Shown here: one piece after another, positions 24,099 to 34,273 of the stretch
Layout of the letters: each line of letters starts with the position of its first letter
Numbering within the stretch: the first letter of the stretch is position 1
Assembly: GCA_022059125.1 (NCBI GenBank)
Contig: JAEUWY010000001.1
Location: 1,302,001 to 1,366,000, forward strand
Length of the DNA: 64,000 nucleotides
Direction of reading: 5' to 3'
DNA from: Corynespora cassiicola
Taxonomy: Eukaryota > Ascomycota > Dothideomycetes > Pleosporales > Corynesporascaceae
Program-made: the position numbers and the translations under genes
Notes under the pieces: model-generated
Databases searched by the model: none
What the model was told of the DNA's origin: nothing
What the model saw: only the letters and a program-made list of their open reading frames with translations

Positions 24099-24448
24099 CT
24101 TGGCATTTATGCGAAAAATGATAGCGTTTACTTATTGTATGAGAAGATAGTGACTGGGAGATACGTCCGATGTAAAGATTGACTTTGCCAAATGTTGGTA
24201 AGCTTGTCGAAGAGGGGGCAACAGGGTAAACGCGGTCAAATGCCACCACGTCACGTCAAATGTTTACCCGTTTGTATTTCTAGGCAAACGTATGAAAAGT
24301 GAAGGCAGAGGATGTAAGAGCTTCTTAACAAAAAAATCACATGTTAAAAGCCTAGCTGGTCTACGCGCATGCTACTCAAATACAATGAAACTTGTGACTG
24401 AAAGTATTCTCTTGCAAAGTTTCCGGTACGCATTATGCGTAGCTTTAT
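24099..24448. other. AT-rich spacer
   Basis: About 350 bases without a supported gene between two small minus-strand ORFs. Confidence 0.3.
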
Positions 24449-24646
24449 TCAACCACAAAAGAATTTACAAATACAAAGACAGATAGCAACAACGACTAGT
24501 GCGGAAAGGCTTGCAGCAATAGCGATAACACCATTTTGAGATAATCCACCATCGCGTGCGGCTAAGTCCACGTGAGGAAGCGGGCTTGCTGCTGCAATCA
24601 ATGCATTTGCAAGCAATAAAGAGTGAAATCTGAAAATTCTGTTCAT
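24449..24646 (-). CDS. Small membrane protein ORF, Cys-rich C-terminus
   Basis: ORF of 65 aa from ATG 24646. It has a likely signal peptide (hydrophobic LLLANALIAAAS, residues 9-20), a short Pro/Asp linker, a membrane helix (VIAIAASLSALVVVAI) and a short Cys-rich end (CLCICKFFCG). A TATAAGT box is found about 60 bases upstream on the minus strand (plus 24704-24710). No known family. Confidence 0.42.
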   Translation of the reverse strand: MNRIFRFHSLLLANALIAAASPLPHVDLAARDGGLSQNGVIAIAASLSALVVVAICLCICKFFCG

Positions 24647-25054
24647 GATGCAGGATGTTCTGATAATTTTTAATGAGTAATTGCGATAGAGGACGAGGAG
24701 CTACTTATAGAAGCTGCATGCTCTAGTCTCCACATCAAGTGTATTTTGCTTCGGAGTCCTCATGTCACACTTAAATATCTAACCTAAAGGTGAATTAATT
24801 TCTTAGTTTTTTTTTTTTTTTTTAGTTAGGTATCTAGATATATACATTGATGCAGCTCTATGGTTGGGGGAGAGGGTGTGCAGTGAATTGGCACAACATT
24901 TTTGTTGGATGCTTTGCACAGTTGTTTCGCATCGTGGTGCGCCAACCAGCTCATTTGTGACGTGTCATGATATTTAAAGCACACTGTCGATTACTGAAAG
25001 AAGCTTTTGAGAGGTATGTTGGTTTTTATCGATGAATGCCTTGCCAACCATCCA
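24647..25054. other. AT-rich spacer with a poly-T tract
   Basis: Contains a 17-base T run at about 24808-24824. Holds the upstream region of the 65-aa ORF. No gene supported. Confidence 0.3.
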
Positions 25055-25189
25055 CTAGTCTTTGCACCAACTCTTGTCGCGCCTCAGAAACCAAGTAACA
25101 TGAACGAGACATAGAGCAAAAGAAACCACCAGGAAAACAACGATAGCCGCAAAAATTGTACCGAAATTTTCAGAGAAGTCTTCTTGCAT
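25055..25189 (-). CDS. Micro-ORF: 44-residue single-pass membrane protein
   Basis: A short minus-strand frame from ATG 25189 to TAG at 25057-25055. After an acidic N-terminus (MQEDFSENFG) comes one long hydrophobic helix (residues 11-30), then TWFLRRDKSWCKD, a positively charged stop-transfer end. Size and plan are very like the 44-residue ORF at 58298-58432. No homology is recognised; it could be a chance ORF. Confidence 0.33.
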   Translation of the reverse strand: MQEDFSENFGTIFAAIVVFLVVSFALCLVHVTWFLRRDKSWCKD

Positions 25190-26257
25190 ATTAGACACTA
25201 TAGAGTCTCTGTCTGAAAGCAGTATTTGATAGCCATTTTGGTATCATGTCGGATACTGTGACGCTTCCGGTTCACGATGAGTAATGTCCTAAATCTGATA
25301 CGTTATAATGAAGAAGAGAGTGCCTAGAAGTAAATTTATTGCAGCAGCCCTACGGGGCATGTCTTCCGTATAGCGTTTCAGTGGTTGCAGATCCGGTGAT
25401 GCTTTCTAGTGGGAAATGTTTGGGGACTCTCACTCGGGTCATGATAGATACTGAGCTGCTGAGTTCTGATTTCACAACCTTTTCTATTTTAGTATCTTAC
25501 TTGATTCACGAATCTCGTCATTGGGGGATGCTAGAAGTTTCACTCTATATAATAACGACAACGAGGCGTTATTTCGCTCGCCTAATTTTTATCGTAGTTA
25601 CTGGCTTCTTTGCAGTCTCGACTTCAATTTATAGTGGTAGAACTGGCAACAGCATATCTTCCATCGCCTCACGCGGATAATAGGAATATTCTTGTGCGAT
25701 AACGAGAACCAGGATAAGACTAGTCGCATGTCGCCTGCTATGAACACATCGTGCATTTGGATAACGACCCTTCGAATGACATTGACCGAACTGCTCAAGG
25801 GTCTACGCGTATTGGTTTCATGCTGAAGAACCGAGCATAAGGCTGTTATATCTTTCAGCCGAAGTCAACGTATGCGGGCGCAAGATTCGGGTCCGCGGGC
25901 AAATTCTGCCGGGATAGTCAGTCAGCACTTCGGTCAGCATAGCCTGCATCAGCCCCACGGAGATAGGTTAGGTCCTAGGCGTTAAGTCCCGCGCACATTG
26001 GTACGCCTGCGCCACCACAAGCAACTGCTAAGATACCAAGAGAGGTAAACGAGCTCGTCTCAACGTTTCTCAAGCGGCCTGGTGGGACTTGAGCACTCCT
26101 AAAAAAAACCTTTTAGAGAAGTATATATCCTTCTCGTCTGCAATGGAATCTCAATCATCAGTACGATCGTCTAATCCTCTCGAATCCCCCCTGTTTCAAG
26201 CCCTCGTCTTCATTCCCCAAATTTTGGCCCCCAAACTCCGCATCCATCCCTGTCAAT
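25190..26257. other. 1.07-kb gene-free interval upstream of the SDR gene
   Basis: Open frames here start at non-ATG codons and show no domain. A TATATAT box at 26122-26128 lies about 130 bases before the SDR start codon and is the probable core promoter. Confidence 0.35.
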
Positions 26258-27196
26258 ATGGTCCACTGCAAGAAAACGCCCCAATTCGACGCTAAGCGCG
26301 ACATCCCGCAACTGGATGGAAAAGTCATCCTCGTGACAGGCGGCAACGTCGGCCTCGGAAAACAAGCCATCCTCGACTACGCCCAACACAACCCAGCCCA
26401 GATATGGCTCGCAGCGCGCAACTTGGACAAAGCCGCCGCGGCCGTCAAAGAAATTCAAGAAGAACTCCCCAACACCGCCCTGCCACCCATCCACCTCCTC
26501 CAGCTCGATCTCTCCTCGCTGGAGTCGGTCAAGAATGCGGCCCGCACATTCATGGCGCAGACCGACCGCCTTGACATCCTAATGCTCAACGCCGGAATCA
26601 TGGCTGCGCCCCCAGCCCTCACAAAAGACGGCTATGAAGTGCAGTTCGCGACCAATTATCTCGGACACGCGCTCTTCACGAAGTTGCTCCTCCCCGTGCT
26701 CGGCAAGACAGCCGCACGCCCCGACGCCGATGTTCGCATCGTGACTGTGTCTTCAGACCTGCACACCAATGCGCCGAAGGAGGGGATCCGCTTCGACGCG
26801 ATCAAGTCGCAATGCGAGGACATGTCCGCGTACGAGCGGTACGGGCAGAGCAAGCTCGCGCAGATCCTGTGGGCGAGGCAGATGGCGAAACTGTATCCGC
26901 AGTTTACGGTCGCTTCGATCCATCCTGGCGTTGTGAGGACGAATTTGCAGGCGGGTGCGACGGGGCAGCCGCGTGTGTTGCAGTTCGCGATGAATGCTAT
27001 GCACTTTATGCTCACGCCTGTTGAGCAGGGTGTCAGGAATCAGCTTTGGGCGACGGTTTCGAAGGATGTGCAGAGTGGAGAGTACTACCATCCGGTTGGT
27101 GTTGGGGGTGAGGGGTCGAAGCTGGCGAGGGATGGTGAGCTTGCGAATAAGCTGTGGGAGTGGTCAGAGAAGAATCTTGCAAATCACACCATTTAG
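26258..27196 (+). CDS. Short-chain dehydrogenase/reductase (retinol dehydrogenase-like)
   Basis: Single exon, 312 aa. Classical SDR features: VILVTGGNVGLGKQA (TGxxxGxG cofactor site) near residue 25, LDLSSLESV, LMLNAGIM (NAG), IVTVSSDLH (catalytic Ser), YGQSKLAQ (YxxxK), and HPGVVRTNL after it. NAD(P)-dependent oxidoreductase of unknown substrate. It borders the RiPP-like cluster; it could be a tailoring enzyme or simply a neighbour. Its coding sequence is clearly GC-richer than the surrounding AT-rich DNA. Confidence 0.88.
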   Translation: MVHCKKTPQFDAKRDIPQLDGKVILVTGGNVGLGKQAILDYAQHNPAQIWLAARNLDKAAAAVKEIQEELPNTALPPIHLLQLDLSSLESVKNAARTFMAQTDRLDILMLNAGIMAAPPALTKDGYEVQFATNYLGHALFTKLLLPVLGKTAARPDADVRIVTVSSDLHTNAPKEGIRFDAIKSQCEDMSAYERYGQSKLAQILWARQMAKLYPQFTVASIHPGVVRTNLQAGATGQPRVLQFAMNAMHFMLTPVEQGVRNQLWATVSKDVQSGEYYHPVGVGGEGSKLARDGELANKLWEWSEKNLANHTI

Positions 27197-27303
27197 TTAT
27201 TATATTTTTCTCACTCTTGTTACTTTTATTCTCTACGCTTAGTATACATTTTTAAAGAAAATGAATTTATAAGGTATAGCTTATTCCTTTTCTACTAGTT
27301 ACA

Positions 27304-28644
27304 TTACAAAGTTCTATTCTCTAATTCTACTACTAACAGTGATAGTGCGCTACCCTCTGGTGTTCTTACTTCTTTTAGTACGAGTCTTGGGTCTGCAAGC
27401 TGCAAGACTCTGTTCCAGTCTTCTCTGTCTCGTTCCCTTCCATTCTGAATTTCTCGCATGGTGATACTAGTTGCACGCAGGAATCGTTGATCATACAGGC
27501 TCATGGTTCCCCAATCCGGTAAACAAGCATCGTTGATCAGAATCCTCTTTCCGCCATTTTGATTACTTTCCAGTGCCGGTACTAGTCGGTTTAGTACTTT
27601 CGCCGCGTAAGCGTCGCTCCAGTCATGTAGCACAAATCGTAGCAGGTAGATGTCTGCATCCAGGATAGGCTGCTCACAGAACATATCATGAGCCATCATT
27701 TTGACCCTGTTTGTAACATTGTGTGGGACGTTTGCAGCCTTTATAGCGTGAGGATGGTCTTGAACAACGAATTGGATTTCCTCAAATTCCATGGCAAGCG
27801 CAGTTGCAATAGAGCCACTACTTCCGCCAATATCAACCACTTTTTTCACATGACTCCATTCATAGCCACGAATTAGATGCTGTGGAGAAAAGGGTGGTGA
27901 CTCTAAAAAGATATTCATGGAGCCGGCGAATTCAGTTGCGCGATCAGAATCTCTGTTCATGACAACAAACATGGGTTCCGAAGTTCCTTTGGCCAGATTG
28001 AACCCTGCTTCATTCGGCTCCTGAGAATTTGGCCATTTCTGCATTGCATCAACCAGGCGCGTTGCAGAAGGTAACAGTTCATCTAATGCGATCCCGATGA
28101 AATTGACAAGGTTTGGAGAAGTCACAAGAAGACGAGACGCTGCCGTGTGTGCAACAACACCAGGCGATGGCTCACTGAAAATGCGATAGGTCATAGCGTG
28201 TCGAAGTATTTGTGTCAAGTCGTGTTCCATTAGCCCGGTAGATTTCGCTAACTCTGTGAAAGTCGTGGTAGATAGGAGGGGGACTGCAAATGCAATTTTG
28301 AAGCGTATGATAACATGTAGAGAAGTGGTTTTATTATGCTACATTCAAATTAGCTCAATACAGGAGATGATGAGATGTTGGCTTACCTCTTGTGCAAAGG
28401 TAGAAAGATGCTGTTTGGGCCCTTGTACGAGCGCAACTAGTTCGTCAGCAGCCTCGAGAAGTTCGTGCTGTTTGTCGTCCAGCTCGGGGGGGAGGCTTTC
28501 GGATGCCCCAATATCAAAAGATGGGTACGGTAGGTTTTGCTCTTTGAGATAGCTTTCGATTTCATTCGCATTGACATGAAGAATCTCGGCAAGCTCATGC
28601 AGCCGACCGTGAGCATTTGATTGTGGGGCTCTGATTTCCACCAT
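27304..28644 (-). CDS. O-methyltransferase 1 (plant/fungal Methyltransf_2 type)
   Basis: Exons 28644-28387 and 28338-27304 give 430 aa, typical of sterigmatocystin-type fungal O-methyltransferases. After an N-terminal helical dimerisation/winged-helix part (FTELAKSTGL, HAMTYRIFSEPSPGVVAHTAASRLL) comes the SAM site VVDIGGSSGSIA, QDHPHAI, and the conserved LRFVLHDWSDAYAAKVL with the catalytic His, then ILINDACLP. The 48-nt intron restores phase 0 and reads into a conserved-looking FKIAFAVPLL segment. Placed between the SDR gene (convergent) and a divergent UstYa-like gene; likely tailors the cluster product. Confidence 0.88.
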
Positions 28645-29015
28645 TTTGGGTAACAAACTTTGCAATATTGGAGATTTATTCCAACTGTCTACACAATCAT
28701 ATCTGAGTAGATGTGTCTTATACATTTTCAGTAGATGGTTTCCCTGAACATGAAAGTCGTATTGATGAGTCGACCAGGATGTGAATAAATGCAGCTTACG
28801 TTCTTGGTCCCCGAGCTGAGTGCTGCATAACCTTGCAAACACTTGGCGTTGGTACTGGGGCAGTCTGCAAGGATTAAACCCGGCGCAATGGCAAGTCATC
28901 TGCAGCCAGCTAATACTGTCGTGTAACATTAATTGATGCATCAATGCACATGACGGTTATTGAGGCTTTGTTTTCACTTGCCTCTCAAGTATCCCAAATT
29001 TTGTAAAGGCTCCTC
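28645..29015. promoter_or_regulatory. Bidirectional promoter, OMT1 / UstYa-like 1
   Basis: 370-base divergent region between methyltransferase 1 (minus) and the first UstYa-like gene (plus), suggesting shared control. A minus-strand open frame extends OMT1 upstream, but the ATG at 28644 is the natural start. No clear palindromic operator seen. Confidence 0.45.
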
Positions 29016-29797
29016 ATGTTCAATCGAATTCACAACATGTACTCCTTGAATCAATATCGGTACAAGATCCTTCCGAATGGCTTTACCAGAAAGGCCAGTG
29101 AGCATAAGATTTATCATTCTGTATTGGCTATTCTATTGATATTCTTCGGAATTTTGTGTTTCAACTTAGGTCGGGTGTCAAAAGGCTACTCTCTGGCCAA
29201 AACAGAGCCTTCCTGTAAGCCAGAAAATCATTAATATGCTGGGTAGATGACTGACTCTTCGAAGTACGTCTAGTAGAAATAACCTTTCAATATGAACGTC
29301 TGTTTGGTTCTCGGCCATCTCCTGAATCTGATTACGCTTGGCTACATCTTTTCCCTTCAGGAGCAGGGTTTTTCAATCATCCTACGCTAGCAACCAAACG
29401 ATCTGCATTCTCAACATTTCATCAACTCCACTGTCTAGATGGCCTCAGACATGGTTACTGGGAGTTATACGATGCAAACACATCGGGGAAGAAGCTAAAT
29501 GAAACCGAAATACCGTCAATGGCCCGTCCACCGCACATTAGGCATTGTATAGACCTCTTACGACAGGCTCTTATGTGCCGTCCTGATTTAACTATTGAGG
29601 AGAAGGACGAGGAGTTAGGTGGAGTGTCAGGTTTTGGTACAACGCATAAATGTCATGATTGGGATCAGTTGGTCTCGTGGACGAGGAAATGGCAAGATTG
29701 GGGAGTTGATAAAAATCAAGATAGTGAACAGGTAGTCCAGGGCCATAGTCATCATCATGATCAGAGTCATCAGATTATATCTGAGGAGTCTGAATAA
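29016..29797 (+). CDS. UstYa/DUF3328 family oxidase-like protein 1
   Basis: Exons 29016-29214 and 29265-29797 give 243 aa. Single membrane anchor near residues 33-54, then the two diagnostic motifs of DUF3328: HQLHC at residues 119-123 (in STFHQLHCLDGLR) and HIRHC at 157-161 (in HIRHCIDLLRQALMC). UstYa-type proteins are thought to be metal-dependent and carry out oxidative cyclisation of RiPP core peptides (ustiloxin, asperipin, phomopsin pathways) and of some other natural products. The C-terminus has HKCHDWDQLVSW, then a His/Ser/Glu tail. Divergent from methyltransferase 1. Confidence 0.9.
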
Positions 29798-30173
29798 ATC
29801 AACTGCTATAGCTATTCTATTTCTCCAGCTTCAATATGTTAATAAAACTCACATTATTTCATCAGATTCGGCATCCAGCTGTTGTAAATCAGATGGGACG
29901 AATAATTGAGACTGATACTTACGACCTATAATCTCTAGAACCCATAAATACGGGTTTCGCAATTAAATTTTCGCCCGGAAAATTCTATTGAGGATATACC
30001 TACGATAGAGCCTTCTTCATCTGCTTTAAAAACATGCTGAGCAGTTCATGTGCATCAAGGTCAATATATATCAGATAGTGCTATGTTTTATCCAGGCTAT
30101 CAAACATCATAGTGACCACGTTTTATAAGACTATTTCCCATTCCTGAAACCTGTACTGATTCAGATACAGTAT
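29798..30173. other. AT-rich convergent spacer
   Basis: About 375 bases between the 3' ends of UstYa-like genes 1 and 2. No gene supported. Confidence 0.35.
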
Positions 30174-30964
30174 CTAGTTACTGGGAGGAAAATCCGTATT
30201 CCTCTTATCTACCCAGTCAACTAGTTGCCACCAGTTCTTACATTGATACTCCACACCAAAAGCCATTATACCCTGGTGATACTCTGCCTCAAGCTGTACG
30301 GTAGTATCCGCATGACACATAACACTCTGTCTCAAAAACTCAATGCAATGAAGCATATGGGTCTCATCAACTTCGTGTTCGAAGTCTGGTTTTGCATGGT
30401 GGTTCGAAAGAGCCTCAATAGTGTCTTCCCGCTGGTAGTAGCCTCGTCGAAGAGCGTCCTGTATTCTTCATCAGCCATAAGCCTTGAGTGATAAACCAGA
30501 AATGAAACTTACAACACAGTGCAGCTGATGGAATGCAGCAAAACCAGCTCTTTCAGGATTATCGCCCCATTCGAAAAGCCCATGTGTATCCTTAGGGTAC
30601 AGAGTTTTCCATAGCTCTTCCGTCTCATTATCTGGATGCTGTAAAAACCTTCGATTGGAGGTGAATTTGACAACCACATCACTCACTGTTTTTCTTGATC
30701 AATTTGAATACAACTTAGTTGATACTGTTGAAGCCACTTACATTGCAAAGGTTCTTTAAAGCTCGGACGAAATGATTTAATGCCACATGTGGTATACATG
30801 TTTCCAGTAAAATAGCCACTAATGAAGGTAGCAATGAAAACAATCAAGGTGCCGATGACAGTGACTATCTTAGTTCGAAAGGGTTCTCGGATATAAACGA
30901 TGTGAGGGGACATTTCACCCTCCTCCTCCATGACTGGCTTGTACATGTGTTTGGGAGAGAGCAT
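30174..30964 (-). CDS. UstYa/DUF3328 family oxidase-like protein 2
   Basis: Exons 30964-30742, 30685-30513 and 30458-30174 give 226 aa; both introns (56 and 54 nt) are GT-AG with phases 1 and 0. Membrane anchor around residues 33-54 (VIGTLIVFIATFISGYF), then HQLHC at residues 127-131 (AAFHQLHCV, just before intron 2) and HMLHC at 166-170 (HMLHCIEFLRQSVMC). The ending CKNWWQLVDWV is typical of the family. Clearly divergent from proteins 1 and 3, so not a recent duplicate. Expected role: oxidation/cyclisation of the precursor core in the secretory pathway. Confidence 0.9.
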
Positions 30965-32434
30965 GGTGAAAGGTTAGATGAGTTTGAGCTCTTGGTGAAG
31001 AAGGGGAGAATCTGAATTGGAACTTGGTATTATTCGAAGAAAAACGACATGCAGCCTATGGACCGTTTCCATCTGACTAAGTCTAGACAGGTCTTTGAAT
31101 TGACTCAACAATCCTGTCGGTCATCAATAAGGAACATGCATAACCAGGAAGCTAGAACACATGGATATGCGCCTTCATAATGATTGGATCTCCTGCCCGG
31201 GTCAAGTTCTGAGAAGTATTCTAAGACCAATATGTGGGCTGATAGAGAACAGCAGTAATCATAAACAGGGATTTTTATTTGAAGGATCCCATCTCAGCCC
31301 CCACACGCCTCTGACACTCGTCGGGTAATCAGATTAACATTCGTATCTCGTGTTTTAAGCTAGGTAGTAACTTATAAGCTTGTGCTTTGTCATGCTTCTT
31401 ACTCGTATAACCTAAGCTCGAAAAGACTTAAAGGATCTGGCATAGAGGGGGTTTCAATCTATACGATGGGTGTGCTTCTCGATTTGAAACACGTTTATGC
31501 AGTTGTTCGCCCTCTCAAAGGACTTCGATAAGTACAGCATGGATTGCACTGGGATCGTTCCAAGGTTTTTGGTAACCCGATAGTATTAACCGACCTTGGC
31601 ATTGTTATACGAATATCTGACCCATGAAGAGTGCAGCATGCATCGGGTTGGTTCAGTCCCAATGCTTTGGTAACCCGATGATATTTGCCGCCCTTGGCAA
31701 CACCCCACAAGCGGGGAACTCTGCGAGGCAATCTGGGGTTGCATCAACGATTGTTAGCATGCCTAGGGTTGGTTCAGTCCCAATCCTTTGGTAACCTGGC
31801 GATGTTTCCCGTCCTTAGCAACACTCCCCAAGCGGGTAACTCTGAAAGACGATCTTAAGTCACATCAAAGATTGTTGGCAAAGTTCAGTCTGACCGAGGA
31901 CTGTACGGATTGTATTGGTCACTTCTCTTTCCGATTGAACTCTACATCTCTGCTGCATAAAACAATGCTTTGGAAATTGAACCTACTACGTTGACAGGTA
32001 CTAGATGATTTGGGGAGATAGTGGACAGATTGTTTGGCTAGGTATTCTATTCCCAAAATTTAAGAGAGTAAAATGCTGTGCCATGGACTCAGATGGATCC
32101 TGGCGAGCTAGCTTTTCCATTCCATTATATACCATTTTGTAACTATATCTAATAAGCCCTACTGCGTATCTACCTTTTACTATAACAAAAAGCTATCCAG
32201 TATTGAAAAACTAATTGTTTGAAATATCTAGGAAAATAAATTTAAATATGAGAGATAGGGTTAGTGATTTGTTAAGAAAATCAGAATGTCTTCGCAGTTA
32301 GACATATATGATGTATTGGGAATATTCTAGAGCCATGCAGACTCAGTTACATATAGTCTATCTAGATACAAGGAGCAAAACCCTATAAGCTAGCCATGAC
32401 ATTTCTCCAACTATCTCTTGTTGGAAACTTATAC
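30965..32434. other. 1.5-kb interval with degenerate tandem repeats
   Basis: Gene-free region between UstYa-like gene 2 (minus; promoter here) and the 3' end of the precursor gene (minus). A TGACTCA heptamer lies near 31103 upstream of UstYa-like 2. The middle (31536-31880) holds a degenerate tandem repeat. The rest is AT-rich, and open frames inside the repeat are not credible genes. Confidence 0.4.
31536..31880. repeat. Degenerate ~121-bp tandem repeat, 2 full and 1 partial copy
   Basis: Two copies start at gcatg (31636 and 31757; period 121) and share ggttggttcagtcccaat, ctttggtaaccygryga, ccttrgcaacac and caagcggg blocks with many point differences. A third, shorter and more diverged copy begins near 31537 (ggtttttggtaacccgata, ccgaccttggca). 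It lies just downstream of the precursor gene. Could be an old minisatellite or the remnant of a transposon tail. Confidence 0.7.
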
Positions 32435-32812
32435 TCAGTATTCCTCAGCATAGAGCTTTTCGTCGGGGTAGGCGACATTCTCGTCAAGACCAGAGCGTTT
32501 GTACTCCTCCGCGTAAAGCTTCTCATCAGGATACGCTACTTGTTCATCCGAATCTCCAGGTTCACGTTTGTATTCTTCGGCATAGAGTTTTTCGTCAGGA
32601 TATGCGATCTTATCGTCGAAACTGGCTGTTTCGCGCTTGTATTCCTCTGCATATAGTTTCTCATCCGGATATGCTACGACCTCATCCGAATCGCCTGTAG
32701 CAGTTAGCCGGTTCACGTTATCGTTAAGATATATCGTACGTTGAAGAGGCTTGGTTGGCGCTGCCATAGCCATAACGCTGAGGGTAATAGCTAGAGTAAC
32801 GGAGAGCTTCAT
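32435..32812 (-). CDS. Putative RiPP precursor with four Kex2-bounded core repeats
   Basis: Single exon, 125 aa from ATG 32812. Residues 1-18 form a signal peptide; a short leader follows to about residue 45. Then come four copies of the identical 12-residue segment AYPDEKLYAEEY (47-58, 70-81, 93-104, 114-125; the last ends the protein). Copies 1-3 are each followed by Lys-Arg (59-60, 82-83, 105-106), a Kex2 cleavage site, and an acidic, variable 9-11-residue spacer. This is the layout of fungal dikaritin precursors: secreted, repeat-bearing, Kex2-cut, with Tyr-containing cores oxidised by UstYa proteins. The 36-nt core copies differ at most third codon positions yet encode identical residues, so the peptide is under selection. 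Flanked by UstYa-like genes on both sides. Product structure and activity are unknown. Confidence 0.88.
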   Translation of the reverse strand: MKLSVTLAITLSVMAMAAPTKPLQRTIYLNDNVNRLTATGDSDEVVAYPDEKLYAEEYKRETASFDDKIAYPDEKLYAEEYKREPGDSDEQVAYPDEKLYAEEYKRSGLDENVAYPDEKLYAEEY

Positions 32813-33456
32813 CTTATGTTGCGTTTCTTGAATGAATCTTTGCAGATCAGATATTTAGGAGATAGCCAAGACAGCGACTGCACAAAGAACTTTTAGCATG
32901 AAAATTCATGTCTACATAGCTGGCTTTTATGGAAAAGAAAAGGACGGAACCTCTTTGGGCTGTATCTGAGTCTGTTAACTCAATGTGAATAAGACTACCT
33001 CCTGAAAACGAACAAGACATTTCTGCGTTACATCCGGCGCTTAACGGGAAAGAAAATCCTTCCAAGAATATTTTATCTTGGATATTGTTCTAGTTCTCAG
33101 ATTTCGGATTCCGAAATATATTGCTTGCATGAAGATGGCAAAACTGCATGCAGTATTGCGTTCACCAACAAGTTTGCTGTGACACACCCACAATCTCGGG
33201 TATAATCAGGGTACAGCCATGATTACCTCAAGCAGGGATATAGCTAGCTGAATGGATGTCGTATAATCCTTCGCTGACAAAATCCTGGTACCGTTTTCTA
33301 ATCGAGAGACAGAATCCCGGAAGTGGTAGCAAGATGCAGTAAGACCGGAGTAACATTATTGCCTTCAGTACGGTATGGGGTTCTGCCATTCAATTCGAAA
33401 ATCAACGTCTCTCAACCCACGCAGAAATCATCACAAATTCAATATACAACGCAAAA
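32813..33456. promoter_or_regulatory. Divergent promoter, precursor / UstYa-like 3
   Basis: A 644-base divergent region serving the precursor (minus) and the third UstYa-like gene (plus), AT-rich, with the perfect palindrome at 33101-33117. Small open frames here are not supported as genes. Confidence 0.55.
33101..33117. promoter_or_regulatory. Perfect 17-bp palindrome, candidate regulator site
   Basis: atttcggattccgaaat: arms of 8 bases around a central t. It contains CGG-N3-CCG, the layout bound by some Zn2Cys6 dimers, and sits mid-way in the divergent promoter between precursor and UstYa-like 3. A partial match (cggattcc) occurs near 42391 upstream of the bZIP gene. Binding protein unknown. 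Confidence 0.45.
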
Positions 33457-34273
33457 ATGGCTGACATGGACGCTTTTATTGAAAATAGTGATGAACGTCT
33501 GCCATTTCTGGTCCGCGAATCAATCGATGACGGGTTAGATAAATCTCGATTCAGTGGCATAAAAGATTTTTTCTTCAATAAGAAAATATACTTGCATGTT
33601 CTTTTAATAATCGGCTACACGTTGATAAGTTTCGTCGTCATCCTTTCATTCCACCAGCCTATATCACAGCGGCGGCATAATGGTGAGTTTCTTGCAGCTT
33701 AAACCAACTATGACATAAATCTTACACTCATAAGCACTCCAGGATATCAACATTTACTATGAGCCTCGCAAATATTCTCTCATGCGGGATAGTCCCTATA
33801 TTGGACCACCTAGCAATGACGTAGACGCTGCATGGAACAAACTTTTCAACAGCATGTCTGTCCGCGTTTCCGTTTCTGAACTATCCTACAACAACCAAGA
33901 ATCAGTTCCACTCCCTAAAGGCGGACATCTTGCCTGGCTTGGCGTGTACCACGAGCTTCATTGCGTCAAAGTCCTTCGACAAGCTAATTACCGTGACTTC
34001 TATCACCCCAATATCACAGTCGAAGAATTAAGAGACCTACAAGTTCATGCAGATCACTGTGTGGATCTTTTACGCGAGGCTTTAATGTGCCATGGAGATA
34101 CTGAGAGTCTGACCACGTTCATCTGGAGTGAGAAATGGACGAAACCACTGTTGAGCCCTCAAAGATCATATCATAGATGCATGAATTGGGATATACTTGT
34201 TGAAAGTTTGAAAGGTCGAATTGTTGATGAGGAAGAGATGGATGGCTTAAAGAACCCAAGGCTTACTGTATAG
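33457..34273 (+). CDS. UstYa/DUF3328 family oxidase-like protein 3
   Basis: Exons 33457-33682 and 33735-34273 give 254 aa (intron 52 nt, GTGAGT ... taag; the acceptor at 33734 is the one that keeps frame). Acidic N-terminus, membrane helix at about residues 43-63, then the fuller DUF3328 pattern: RDSPYIGPPSNDVDAAWNKL, HELHC at residues 148-152 (VYHELHCVKVLRQ) and HADHC at 180-184 (HADHCVDLLREALMC). This longer form resembles UstYa proper, while proteins 1 and 2 are shorter variants. Divergently transcribed from the precursor. Confidence 0.92.

Noticed and set aside
31536..31880. CRISPR-like array
   Set aside because: Only two to three degenerate copies with a ~121-base period in a eukaryotic context; no regular short repeats or spacers.
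31788..31994. 68-aa plus-strand open frame
   Set aside because: Starts inside the degenerate 121-bp tandem repeat and has no conserved feature.
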